64,000 nt of DNA from Pholiota molesta (taxonomy: Eukaryota; Basidiomycota; Agaricomycetes; Agaricales; Strophariaceae). The translations under genes and the position numbers were made by a program. The stretch covers positions 496,001-560,000 of the forward strand of contig JACGCK010000008.1 in the NCBI GenBank assembly GCA_014925825.1. Reading direction: 5' to 3'. The notes under the pieces are model-generated. The model ran no database searches. It saw nothing but the letters and a program-made list of their open reading frames with translations, and was not told where the DNA came from. The stretch's first letter is position 1. Every line of letters begins with the position of its first letter. This document shows positions 21,515-32,024 of this stretch, in pieces.

Positions 21515-22147
21515 ATGGCCCAGTCTTATTCAAGTTTGCCCGCAAATAACTCTTTTTTCTATCCACAAGGTTTGTCTGGCGACCCAATAATTTCTGCTCC
21601 AGTCAATAGGGTCATTATTTGGAGCACGGGAGCCACTCAACGGTTCGAGAAATGGTCGGTCACCCTGGGCCTGGCCAGCTCGTATCGAGGAGTGCAGTAT
21701 GTGCAGATTGCAGTCTCCCAGAATAACGAATTGCCTGGTCCCAACGTGAAGCCCTACGGCAGTTATGAGCAGAGAGGTTCACCATTCTCGTCGACGGTAC
21801 ATTTTCGAATCTCCCAGAACATCTATTCCACAAGTCCGGCCGTTACTATCAGCACTGTCCACTTAAATAACCCAATCACCCTTCAGCAAGTCATTATGTC
21901 GATGCATAACAGCATTCCTGGATACAGTTTCAAGCCTTCGCCATCGACAATGAGTCCCAACTATGACTGGGTCTATCTTCTAGTTGTATGCCTGGAGAGA
22001 GGCCACCTGTTGCCTATCGGCACGCTCGACAGGCTGACGATTGAAGTCCACGGGTTGAAAGCGTATAACCGTCCAAATTGGAATCACATAACCTGGCCTC
22101 CCTACCTTGGCCACGTTATCAAGGACATGACCGCGAGCCACTGGTAA
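21515..22147 (+). CDS. Intronless orphan protein
   Basis: Single open frame of 210 residues from ATG at 21515 (MAQSYSSLPANNSFFYPQ); an upstream in-frame ATG at 21455 lies too near the TATA box to be preferred. The sequence is beta-rich: RVIIWSTGATQRFEKWSVTL, GVQYVQIAVSQNNELPG and TLQQVIMSMHNSIPGYSF, and finishes VIKDMTASHW. No signal peptide or membrane segment. It has no intron, unlike almost all its neighbours. I do not recognise a family with confidence. The arrangement of a Trp-Ser strand, a polar strand and a C-terminal helix pair loosely recalls unannotated fungal DUF proteins, but that is weak. Confidence 0.55.
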   Translation: MAQSYSSLPANNSFFYPQGLSGDPIISAPVNRVIIWSTGATQRFEKWSVTLGLASSYRGVQYVQIAVSQNNELPGPNVKPYGSYEQRGSPFSSTVHFRISQNIYSTSPAVTISTVHLNNPITLQQVIMSMHNSIPGYSFKPSPSTMSPNYDWVYLLVVCLERGHLLPIGTLDRLTIEVHGLKAYNRPNWNHITWPPYLGHVIKDMTASHW

Positions 22148-23192
22148 ACAGCTGTGCGCGAAGAATTTTTCAAGCTCAGTAGACGTCATCGGAACCTGTC
22201 GGAACCTATGTAAACCTTCTCGTCCAAACTGAAAACTGAAGTCCTACCCCTATGATATTGTACACTGCACCGAACCTGAACGTAATAACCACTAGCTACG
22301 TCTTTTTAAAAACTTTAAATACCCAGTACTAAGTACTAGCCAGAAATGTGTGGCTTTACACTGTACCTTTCGATACATAAAGTAATTAACTGGCAATGTG
22401 CTACAATTTTCCGGGAGCTAGTGCAAATCATTTCACGCATGAATTATCAAAATCGGATCAGATAAGTAGAATTCTCGAGAGCTTGATCAGCAGATCGGTA
22501 CTATGTTTTATCTTGTTTTAATGAAATGTTGTAACATGTGCAATCGTAGGGATCTATACAAGAGTATCTACTGTTAACGAAGAGGAATCTCGATTTGGCT
22601 AAACACCTGCCTAATTGGGTTTTTATTTTTCTGTTAAGCCCGCAAACCCAAGCTCAACTTTTGAAATTATGGTTACACATTAGAGTGAATATTCGAGGTG
22701 CGTGAGTAATGGATATATATTTCGATGAGCATATAGTTATTAGCCATAAAGTAGAGGACTGGAATGCCAGGTGAGCTACATAGCGTGCAGGTGTTGGATT
22801 CGAGTTGGATTCGAGTATGCATTAGAGTCCAACGTCAACGCTTGGCCAGTATTGGATGTGTCTGACCGACCCCGATGAATAAAAGTCTGCTCAAGTTTGG
22901 CGATATCTAAACAACATATATATGTCAGATATTTCTGAGATAAAATTTGGATAAAATACACAAATAGCAAAGTGCAAAACTGGCCTAAACAAAGTAAGCG
23001 GATTATGTAAGAATTCGGGCCGAGAGAAACACTGAGTGAACCGCCGGCGCTGAACTTGGGCTTGGACTCTTCAAGTTCCATCATCTTACTAAGAGCAAGC
23101 GCAGCCCTCCTCAAGTTCTCTCATCTCTATACTACCTGGCGATATCACTCTCTTGCATTAAATATTTCATTTTTCAGTTCATATACAATAGA
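22148..23192. other. Intergenic spacer, about 1 kb
   Basis: AT-rich, with several start-stop fragments but nothing with motif support. It contains the 3' region of the intronless gene and the promoter of the LysM gene. No inverted repeats were seen. Confidence 0.5.
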
Positions 23193-24577
23193 ATGCCTTT
23201 CGAGAGTCATTCCCATTTCAAATCTACACCTGGTCAAATCGATTGGAACACTATTCTTTGCCTTGCCTGCTCATCTTCCCTCCCTCCCTTCAAAATTCTT
23301 TCACCGTCTGCATCATCGTCTTTTGGAGGCAACGCTAGCTCAGATGGAATATACATCACCAAATGCTGCCAGCGTCCTATTTGTCCTTCATGTATCGCCT
23401 CCAATCCGCGGTTGGCGAGATATGATCCTTGTCTGGCTTGTCTTGGAGGTGTAGGCGCAGTCGATTCAAAAACGACTACGCCATTGACGAAATCGACTTT
23501 CTCCAATGTCAACACACCTGGAACCCCTGACAGAAATTTCAATCTGGATGGGTCTGTCCGAGACGAAGATACATTTGTTCTTGGGGATGATGACGATGAC
23601 GAACCAGACGAAATTCCCCCCGATGCAAACCCACCGCCACCTTACGATTTGACCATCCCATCTGAAAACGCTCTATCTACTTTATCGACAACCGAGTTAC
23701 CTGCCAGAGCGCAGGATCTTCCATTCACCGAACAAACGCACAAGATAACTGTTCCTATCAATGATTCTGAGGGTACCCTCTCGACTATATCTCCTTTGCC
23801 TTCCGAATCGGCAGACGACTCTGTATCTAGGGCAGCCTTCACAGGCCGTGTAAATATTATCTCCAGAGGTCCGACACATTAATGGGAATTTGCCTTCGCT
23901 TTGGTGTAGATGTGAGCCTGTTCTTATTTCGGTCAACCCATAGCGCATGCGCGCAGGGAAATTCAAGCCTTGCTCATATTTATGATTCTTGACAGAGCCA
24001 TGAAATTTGCAAGCTCAATAACCTCCCATCCAGTGTCATGCGTACCACCCCACACCTACTGCACACTCGTGCCTTTCTCCTTTTACCCGCATCTCCGAAG
24101 ACTTTGAAGTACGCATCGGCGCAAGTAACTGACGCAGAGGAGAAGGAAAGAATAAAAAGGCGGGAGGAGATTCTAGTAAGAGAACGCGCGGAGAGGGGGG
24201 TGCAAACGCTAATGAAAGAGGTAGACTGGCGCGTCGCGAAGGCTTACGTAGCTCTCGCGGACGATGCAGATGAAAGAGACGCGCGTCATTCCAAACTCAA
24301 AGAAATGAGGTCCACTGCTCGTTTGTGTCGTCCAGCGGCCTCGAGGAAGAGTCACGCTGACGGTAGCTCGGATACCACTTCAGAGCTGGAGATACTGGCC
24401 GTCGAAAGATATTTAGATGACGATGAATGGGAGGCAGAGGAGAGGAGAGCGGGTCGAAGGCCTGAGGCTATGTCCTTCCCTTTAAGAAAGGGTGCGGGGA
24501 ATGTCACCATGCCCTCTGGGAGCAGTCGCGACCCGAACGAGAAAGGGTGGTGGTGGCAGAAAGATGCCAGACGTTGA
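23193..24577 (+). CDS. LysM-domain protein with N-terminal Cys-rich zinc-ribbon-like region
   Basis: Intracellular-type LysM protein (no signal peptide) resembling eukaryotic LYSMD-like proteins. The N-terminus has CLACSSSLPP, then CCQRPICPSCIASNPRLARY and CLACLG, a set of CxxC pairs typical of a small zinc ribbon. An acidic linker follows (GDDDDDEPDE). The LysM domain is KYYLQRSDTLMGICLRFGVD, then an intron, then SHEICKLNNLPSSVMRTTPH. The C-terminal part is a charged helix rich in Glu/Arg (EEKERIKRREEILVRERAER) ending GWWWQKDARR. The linker exon and the LysM exon are in different frames just before 23854; a single missing base or an unrecognised intron would fix it. Confidence 0.75.
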
Positions 24578-25284
24578 AATCTTTATGTACTAGAAGGAAT
24601 TTGCTTAGGACGCGTATGTATAGGATAGTTCAGTTGTATGTTTAAGTACTTATTATAATTGTTCTGTGTATTTAAAATTTGCTGAGTGCATTTATTTGGC
24701 CTCTAGCATACGAGCCACGTTGACTCTTCAGCCATCACTACCTATTGAGGTTATTCCAGTCTTGTTTGCGCAGTTGTCTTTTGAGCCATCTTGATTCTTA
24801 GGATGTGCGACTGTGCAAGCCGCGTCATGACCCGATTTAGAAATACGATGATCCTTATTTAGGGCCGGTCTAGTCGCGACGTTCGGACGTGTCCAACGCT
24901 GTCCCGACCCATGACCTCCACGCTGACCTCCACGACTGCGAAACGTGGGCTGGCCCTCGACTCGAAGTTAGGCTTCAAGCAAGCTTCAAGCATCATTTGG
25001 GTTGTTACTGACTTGTTGTCAAGTTATGTTGCTGCGAAATGGGTGCTTCATTTTACAAACAGCCAGCCGATGGACTACGTAGGCGCGATGCCGCCTCGGA
25101 AGAACGTCGTGTCAGGTCGTGTCACTACAACATACCGATTCTGGACGAAGACTAGCCTGGTTCCTGTATTCCACGCTTCTGTACATATCTGGATATTGTA
25201 TTGAGCGCCGCCTATCGAAACACAGTAAGTATAAGATGCGTTCCTGGAAATCCTCCTTCTAAATCCTGGCTTCTGTGGTGCGCA
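24578..25284. other. Intergenic spacer and promoter of ABC transporter copy 1
   Basis: A short frame at 24911-25204 has no supporting motif. No repeats were noticed. The start codon of the transporter is at 25285. Confidence 0.45.
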
Positions 25285-28200
25285 ATGAGCAGCAAAGAGC
25301 ATCCCTCTGTCGAATCGTCAAACGCTGCGGCGCGCGATACGACCTGCGTCCTTCCATACACGCGAAAATGGTAAGAGTTTCCATTACCTCCCATCCTCCT
25401 CCAGCACTAAGCGCTCATAATTTTGTATTATTCTCCAGGTGGCAGCGTGTTCCGTTTACCTCGACAAAAGCGCACTCTCAGGCTACGCATTCCGTCGAGG
25501 ATGCGGCCCTCATACCAGAGGCGAATGCCGGGTTCTTCAGCATCCTTACGTTGAGTTGGATGGCCCCGATCCTCAGCCTTGGCTATTACCGTCCTTTGGA
25601 GTCTTCAGATCTATGGAAGCTCCAAGACGACCGCGGAGCAGCTCATATAGCCAAGCTGATAAATGAATCGTTCGACCGTCGCGTTTTGCAGGCACAAGAA
25701 TATAATGAGAGGCTTGCGAACGGAGAAATTGGTCCCGGACTGAAGGGAGTTTGGTGGTCCATGACCGGTAATAGGGCTGCGAGAGAGAAAGAATGGAGGG
25801 AAAAAACTGGGAAGAAGACGGCCAGCTTAGCATGGGCGTTGAATGACAGCGTCAAATGGTGGTTCTGGTCTGCTGGGCTTTTCAAACTCGTCGGCGATCT
25901 TTCTCAAGTCACAAATCCTCTTGTGCTCAAGGTAAGTATATTGGAGGTGCACTTTTTCTTTCTTGTTGACTGATGGTTATTTGAGGCTCTTATCATCTTT
26001 GCCTCCGATTCGTACTTCGCTCATCAATTCGGTCAACCTGCCCCAAGCGTCGGAAAGGGGATAGGCCTTGCACTTGGCCTTCTGGCCATGCAAATTATTA
26101 CAGCTTTCGCAAACCAACATTACACCTACCGAAGCATGTCCACAGGCGTCTTAATTCGTGGCGGTCTTATCGCTGCAATTTACCAGCACTCACTTCGATT
26201 GACCTCACGAGCGCGTTCCACGCTACCGAACGGCCAATTGGTGAACCATATATCCACTGATGTCTCGCGAATCATTTTTGCGCTGGTTATTTCCACGCGG
26301 TGCGTCCTTTTCAGCCCGCCTTTTTTCGTTTATTTACTCAAGTCAACTCTGAATAGGTATGGACTGGTCCTATCCAGTTGCTGGTTTGCCTCGCCTTGTT
26401 GATAGCAGATCTTGGACCTTCAGCACTTGCTGGATTTGCCTTCCTTATATTTGCGATATTCGTAATGGGGGCCATTATGGGACGGTATAGATTCCTCAGG
26501 AATGTCTGCATGGGTTGGACCGACAAACGAGCAAAACTACTGCAAGAACTTCTGAGTGGAATGAAAGTGATCAAATTATTTGCCTGGGAAGTACCATTTC
26601 TCGAGAGGATATCAGAATACCGGAATAAGGAGGTTGGGTGAGTCGTCTCAATCGTCGTTATCGTCTGGACAGGCAAGTTGAACCACTTCTGTAGATATGT
26701 TCGGTCTCTTTTGTTTTGTCGAGCAGGGGCCAGCGCCGTAGGAACAAGCATGCCAGCTCTCTCCGCAGTGTTCGCGTTCCTAACGTATTCAGGAACGAAC
26801 CACGCCCTCAATCCAGCTATTATTTTCTCTTCCTTGACGTATTTCAACTTGATTCGATTCCCCCTCATGTTTCTTCGTCAGTCAAAATTTCTCCATATTT
26901 ACACATTCTATGGTGCTAACTCGAGGCTTGTATTTGATAGCATTATCCCTCACCACTATTGCAGACGCAAAGAATGCTCTAGCTCGCATCTGTGTGGTCT
27001 TTGAGGCAGAATTGCTTGAGGAGACTGTCTTTATCAATGAGAACCTCGATGCAGCGATTGAAGTCAAAGGCGCCTCATTCACCTGGGATGCTCAGGCCTC
27101 AAACAAGATTGACGACAAAAAATCCAAATCATCTTCCAAAGCCACACCGAATGAATCCACCACGGCGGATGATTCGAAAGCAGACAAGGAAAGCGCCACA
27201 AAGATGGAGGAGCCCTTCAAGGTTACCAACCTGAGTCTGACTATCGCTTGGGGTAGCCTGATTGGTATTGTGGGCTCCGTCGGCAGCGGGAAAACGAGTA
27301 TACTGCAAGGCCTTATCGGCGAAATGAGGAAGACAAGTGGGAGCGTCACATTTGGCGGAAGCATTGCGTATTGTGCTCAGTCGGCTTGGATTCAGGTACT
27401 TATTTTATTTCGCTCTACTCGGATTTATGAACATTTGTCTAATAAATCGCCCTATACAGAATACGACTATCCGGGAAAACATTTGCTTCGGCCGTCCCTT
27501 TGAAGAGAAGCGATATTGGAAGGCCGTTTGCGACTCTTGTCTAGGTCCTGATTTTGAGATGTTGCCTCATGGTGACATGACAGAAGTTGGAGAAAATGGC
27601 ATCTCCCTTTCAGGCGGACAGAAACAACGAGTAAACATCTGCCGAGCTATCTACTGCGACACCGAAATCCAGATCTTTGATGTACGTGAATTCCCTTCTC
27701 TAGAAAATTCTTGTTTCCCTCATCAGCAGTCAATAGGATCCTCTTTCGGCCTTGGACGCTCATGTCGGCAAGAAAGTTTTCGAAAACGTGCTTCTCGATA
27801 AGCAACAAGCAGAGAAAACTCGCATCCTTGTTACGCACGCCTTGCACTTTTTGCCTCAAGTCGATTACATCTACGTCATTGATAAAGGTCAAATTGCGGA
27901 GCAAGGAACATACAGAGAGCTGATATCCGGCGGCAATGAGTTTTCTCGCCTCATCGCCGATTTTGGCACATCAGAGCCTATTGAGGACAATCCGCTTTCC
28001 AAGGCCCTTGTTTTGGCACAGAACGAAGAAGACACCAAACTTAAAGATGGAATATCTGGAGACGTCATGATGCAGATGGAGGAAAGAAACATAGGCGCAG
28101 TGTCATCTGAGGTGTACAAAGTTTATCTTTCTGCGGGACACGCCAGAGTTTTGCTTCCCATCTTGTTGTTTTCGCTGGTACTTACCAATGTTGCATCTGT

Positions 28201-31200
28201 CCTGTCATCTTACTGGTGAGTCATTCGTACTTATGTCTCATGGAGGTTCAAGATTTTGACTGCTTGTATTAGGCTCGTTTGGTGGCAAGAATTGTTAGTC
28301 ACCTTCGTTCCCTTGAGGCTGCCTAAGTTGACTAATAAGCATTTCATTTTTTAGGGAGTGGCATCAATCTCAAGGATTCTATGTCAGTCGTCCTTTTCTC
28401 ATATATCCTTTCTCACTCCTCTGAAGCATCTTCTGGTTATAGATGGGGATATACGCTGCTTTAGGTGTCTCTCAAGCGTTCTTCTCATTTTTAACGGGCG
28501 TCATGTTCGCCCTGTTGACATATTTCGCATCGCGACGTTTACACAAGGTACTATATAGGGAAGCTTTTTCCGAAGTGGAGACAAAGCTCATTTTTTTTTG
28601 CTTCCAGGATGCAATCAATCGTATTATGCATGCTCCTACGTCATTCTTCGATACTACGGTATGAACTACCTTTCATCATTATTATCTTTCTCACCCTAAT
28701 AATTGTCTGCCTTGTCAGCCGTTGGGCCGCATCATCAATCGTTTTGCAAAAGGTATGTCCCTTGATTTGATTTTTGTGGCTGCATTGCATCCCTTATAAC
28801 GTATTGGGCCAGACATCGACAGCATGGACAACGTATTAACAGGTTATGTAGTGTTCTACTCTTTCTATACTCACCTGTCGAGTTGCAGAATGACTGATAA
28901 TGCTTACACTGGCTTGTAGATTCAATGCGAATGCTAACGGCGATAGCCTCCGGTATTCTGGCAGCGATAGTGTTGATCTCCATCCTCCTTCCATGGTTTT
29001 TGATTGGTATAGCCGCCATCTTGATCGTCTATGCGTATATTGCCGCATACTATCGTTCTAGTGCTCGGGAGCTTAAAGTATGTTTTTCTCCCGATTTTGG
29101 CCAGCATCATTCGGTTCGCATCCTAATACACTTACTTTCTTCAGCGCCTTGGTAAGAACGAATGTCTACTGAATTCAGATAATCGATATTGAACACCCTT
29201 AGATGCCATACTACGGTCTTCCGTTTACTCTCAATTTTCTGAGAGTCTATCTGGCTTATCAACTATTCGTGCATACGGTGAAGGACGCCGCTTCCAGAAA
29301 AATAACGAGAAAGCAGTCGATGTCGAAAACAGAGCATATTGGTTAACGACTGCCAACCAGGTATTAAGTTATATCAGATTTTCCTATCTTGCCGCATATT
29401 AACAACATTTTAAACATTAGAATTGGCTGGGCATAAGGATTGACATGCTGGGCGTCGCCATGACCTTTATTGTGGCTATGCTCAGTATTGGCGCTCGATT
29501 CACCATGTCCCCTGCACAAGTTGGTGTACTCTTATCCTATTCCTTGGCGACTCAGCAATTGTAAGCGCAAAATGATCTCATAATATCAGAAACTTTTGCT
29601 AATATCTCTCATAAGTTTTGGATGGATAGTGAAAGGAATTGCAGACGTCGAAAACAACATGAATTCCGTGGAACGCGTGATGCATTATGCGAGAAACATA
29701 GAACAAGAGGCACCTCACGAGTATCCTAACAAGAAAACACGCTCTTCTTGGCCATCGCAAGGTCGTCTGGAATTCAAGAATATAACACTCAAATACCGAC
29801 CAGAACTTCCGACCGTCCTCAAGGGAATTTCCATGAAAATCAAGGCTGGAGAAAAGATCGGTATTGTTGGAAGGTGATAATATTTCATCGTGATACATAT
29901 TATATGATACTGATTCGTAAATTTTAGGACTGGCGCTGGCAAGAGCTCCATAATGATAGGTTCAGGATTCATATTATACACTGCAATCCCAATTCAACTG
30001 AACGTGGACATTGATAGCCTTAGCACGTCTAGTGGAACTCGAATCTGGTTCCATAACCTTGGATGATATTGATATCTCTACATTAGGACTTTCGGAGCTG
30101 CGAAGCAGTATTGCTATCATCCCTCAAGATGCGGTGAGTTCTAATTTTCACGTTACAATCCTAGATTAATCAATTTATGGAGTTCTAGCTACTTTGTAAG
30201 TCGCTGGATCTAGTCTGTCTGGCCAATCCTCCATAATATTCTAGTTGCCGGTACTTTGAGGTCAAACCTAGATCCATTTAGCATCCATGACGATGCCATC
30301 TTGTGGGATGCCCTGAAGCGATCATACCTTGTCGAGTCCGCTACAAGGAGCCCTCGGAAGAATACCGGGGAAAAGGCTGCTGAAGGAGAGAAGACGCCTG
30401 TGAACAACTACGATCTGGATACTGTCATTGAAGCAGGTGGCAATAACTTGTCTGTTGGCCAGGTAGGCCTTCCGACTATCGTACGTATTTACCCGGATCT
30501 GATTCTAGTTTCCTGTAGCGCTCGCTCGTCTCCCTTGCGCGTGCTCTTGTGAAGAATGCGAAACTCATTGTTCTAGACGAGGCGACAGGTATGTCGTAGA
30601 GCACATTGACTGTACACCTTTTGGCTCACGGTTTCTGGCTAGCGTCTGTCGATTTCGAAACCGACTACAAAGTCCAAGAAACCAATGCGACAGAATTCAA
30701 AGATCGTACCATCCTTTGTATAGCTCGTGCATAGGTCACCTCGTATTCTCTTGTTTTCTCGACTAACAGACTATTATTTCAGATCGTTTGCGCACTATCC
30801 TTGGTTACGACCGCATCTGTGTCCTTGATGCTGGTCTCGTTGCAGTAAGTTTCAAATTCAAGTAATTGTAAATCATTATACTCATGGTAATTTCTAGGAA
30901 TTTGATAGCCCCACTAACTTGTATAACAATTCTGACGGCATCTTCAGAAAGATGTGTGAACAGTCATCAATAATGCTGGAAGACATATTAGGGTGTTTCA
31001 CGGTAGCCAACTTTGCCCGACTTCCAGCCCAACTTTTGAGCCCAACTTTTACCCCGTGGGAACGCATAAGTTGGCCCAACTTTGTAAATCGTGCTCGGGA
31101 GCACGATTTCCAGCCCGACCTATTTAGGTCCCGACTTCGCCTGTCCGACTTTCCACTTGCCTTGTCTGTAGTGTCTGTAACTTTGAGTTTCTTAGTGAGG

Positions 31201-31212
31201 TTTTTGTATTGA
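25285..31212 (+). CDS. ABCC-type ABC transporter (Yor1-like), copy 1, with transposon-derived C-terminal tail
   Basis: Full-length ABC exporter (TMD1-NBD1-TMD2-NBD2), probably for organic anions or drugs at the plasma membrane. N-terminus [16 protein letters not shown], then [15 protein letters not shown]1 includes [14 protein letters not shown] and [22 protein letters not shown]1: Walker [10 protein letters not shown], signature [17 protein letters not shown]-loop [16 protein letters not shown]2: [23 protein letters not shown]2: Walker [12 protein letters not shown], signature [19 protein letters not shown], Walker [15 protein letters not shown]-loop [11 protein letters not shown]. About 20 introns and a 7-nt micro-exon (29145-29151). 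A base is missing near 26273 (copy 2 keeps RIDFCAG there). After SSIMLEDI the frame runs into an inserted element and stops at 31210-31212, about 75 residues from the element. Confidence 0.88.
30991..31015 (+). repeat. Left terminal inverted repeat
   Basis: 25 bases starting GGGTGTTTCACGG, identical to the reverse complement of the right end. Confidence 0.88.
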
Positions 31213-31994
31213 ACTTGCAACTTACACTCAGTTGGAACATTATGTCTGACTGACATGGTAGTACATTACAGTACAATTGTTTATTCCTTTGCTCTCGGGT
31301 TTTTTAAACGCAAATAAAAATTTTGGTCAAGTAGCACATGCAGAAGTTTTACTGAATAGTCTGACTCCATGCTACCCCTCTGCACCTCGTCAATCTAACA
31401 TCATCTGGAGAAAAAATGCGCTAAGATGAGGACCATATGAGGATTTTTGCGACCTTATGCGAATTATAGTTTTTTCATGTGTAGTGCTGCGGCCGTATGT
31501 TTATTATCTGAGCCCATATGTCTTCTATCTGAGCCCGTATGTGGTACGCTGCGTTGGTCTGTGGTAGAAACACTTTTATACACGGGCTGATAATACACAT
31601 TTTGCTCATATTCATATTACGTGTCTGTCTGCGTCGTTCTGCGATTCCTCTGCGCGCTTATGCCATCTCTCTCTCTTGCGTCCCGTCCCTTCCTTCTCCT
31701 GCTCGGAGGTCATCTTATCGTTGAGTGCGGCAGTCCCAGTTCCGGAGTTTGAATGTGGCAGCAGGTGGACCGTAGGAGTAGGGACGATGGGGACAACAAG
31801 GGAAGGACTGGGGAAGGAAAACAATTCCAAATCTCAGGGCATCGTATTTATACCTACGTGAAATAAGTTCCAACTTTTAGTTTGAGAAGTTGGGGAACCA
31901 CCCCGGGTGTTTCACAGTAAAGTTGAAATAAAGTGTCCAACTTATGCCCCACTTAACTTTTAAATCGGAGAGAAAAGTCGGGCAAAAGTCGGGC

Positions 31995-32019
31995 CAAAGT
32001 TGGCTACCGTGAAACACCC
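31995..32019 (-). repeat. Right terminal inverted repeat
   Basis: 25 bases ending CCGTGAAACACCC, the mirror of the left end. Followed directly by TATTA. Confidence 0.88.
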
Positions 32020-32024
32020 TATTA

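Larger units (their letters stand above)
30991..32019. mobile_element. Non-autonomous terminal-inverted-repeat DNA element (MITE-like), 1,029 bp
   Basis: Begins GGGTGTTTCACGGTAGCC and ends with the exact reverse complement; the inverted match is 25 bases. It is flanked by a 5-bp direct duplication TATTA (30986-30990 and 32020-32024). Subterminal zones are packed with short AAGTTGG/CCAACTT motifs in both orientations, including GCATAAGTTGG near both ends. A second TIR-like copy (GGGTGTTTCACAGT) lies inside at 31905-31918. No transposase frame is present. The superfamily is not settled: a 5-bp duplication and GGGTG ends do not match a common class that I can name safely. It sits in the last codons of ABC transporter copy 1. 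Confidence 0.85.

Noticed and set aside
31676..31861. Short frame inside the mobile element as a transposase
   Set aside because: Only about 60 codons, Gly/Ser-rich, no DDE-type or zinc-finger motif.
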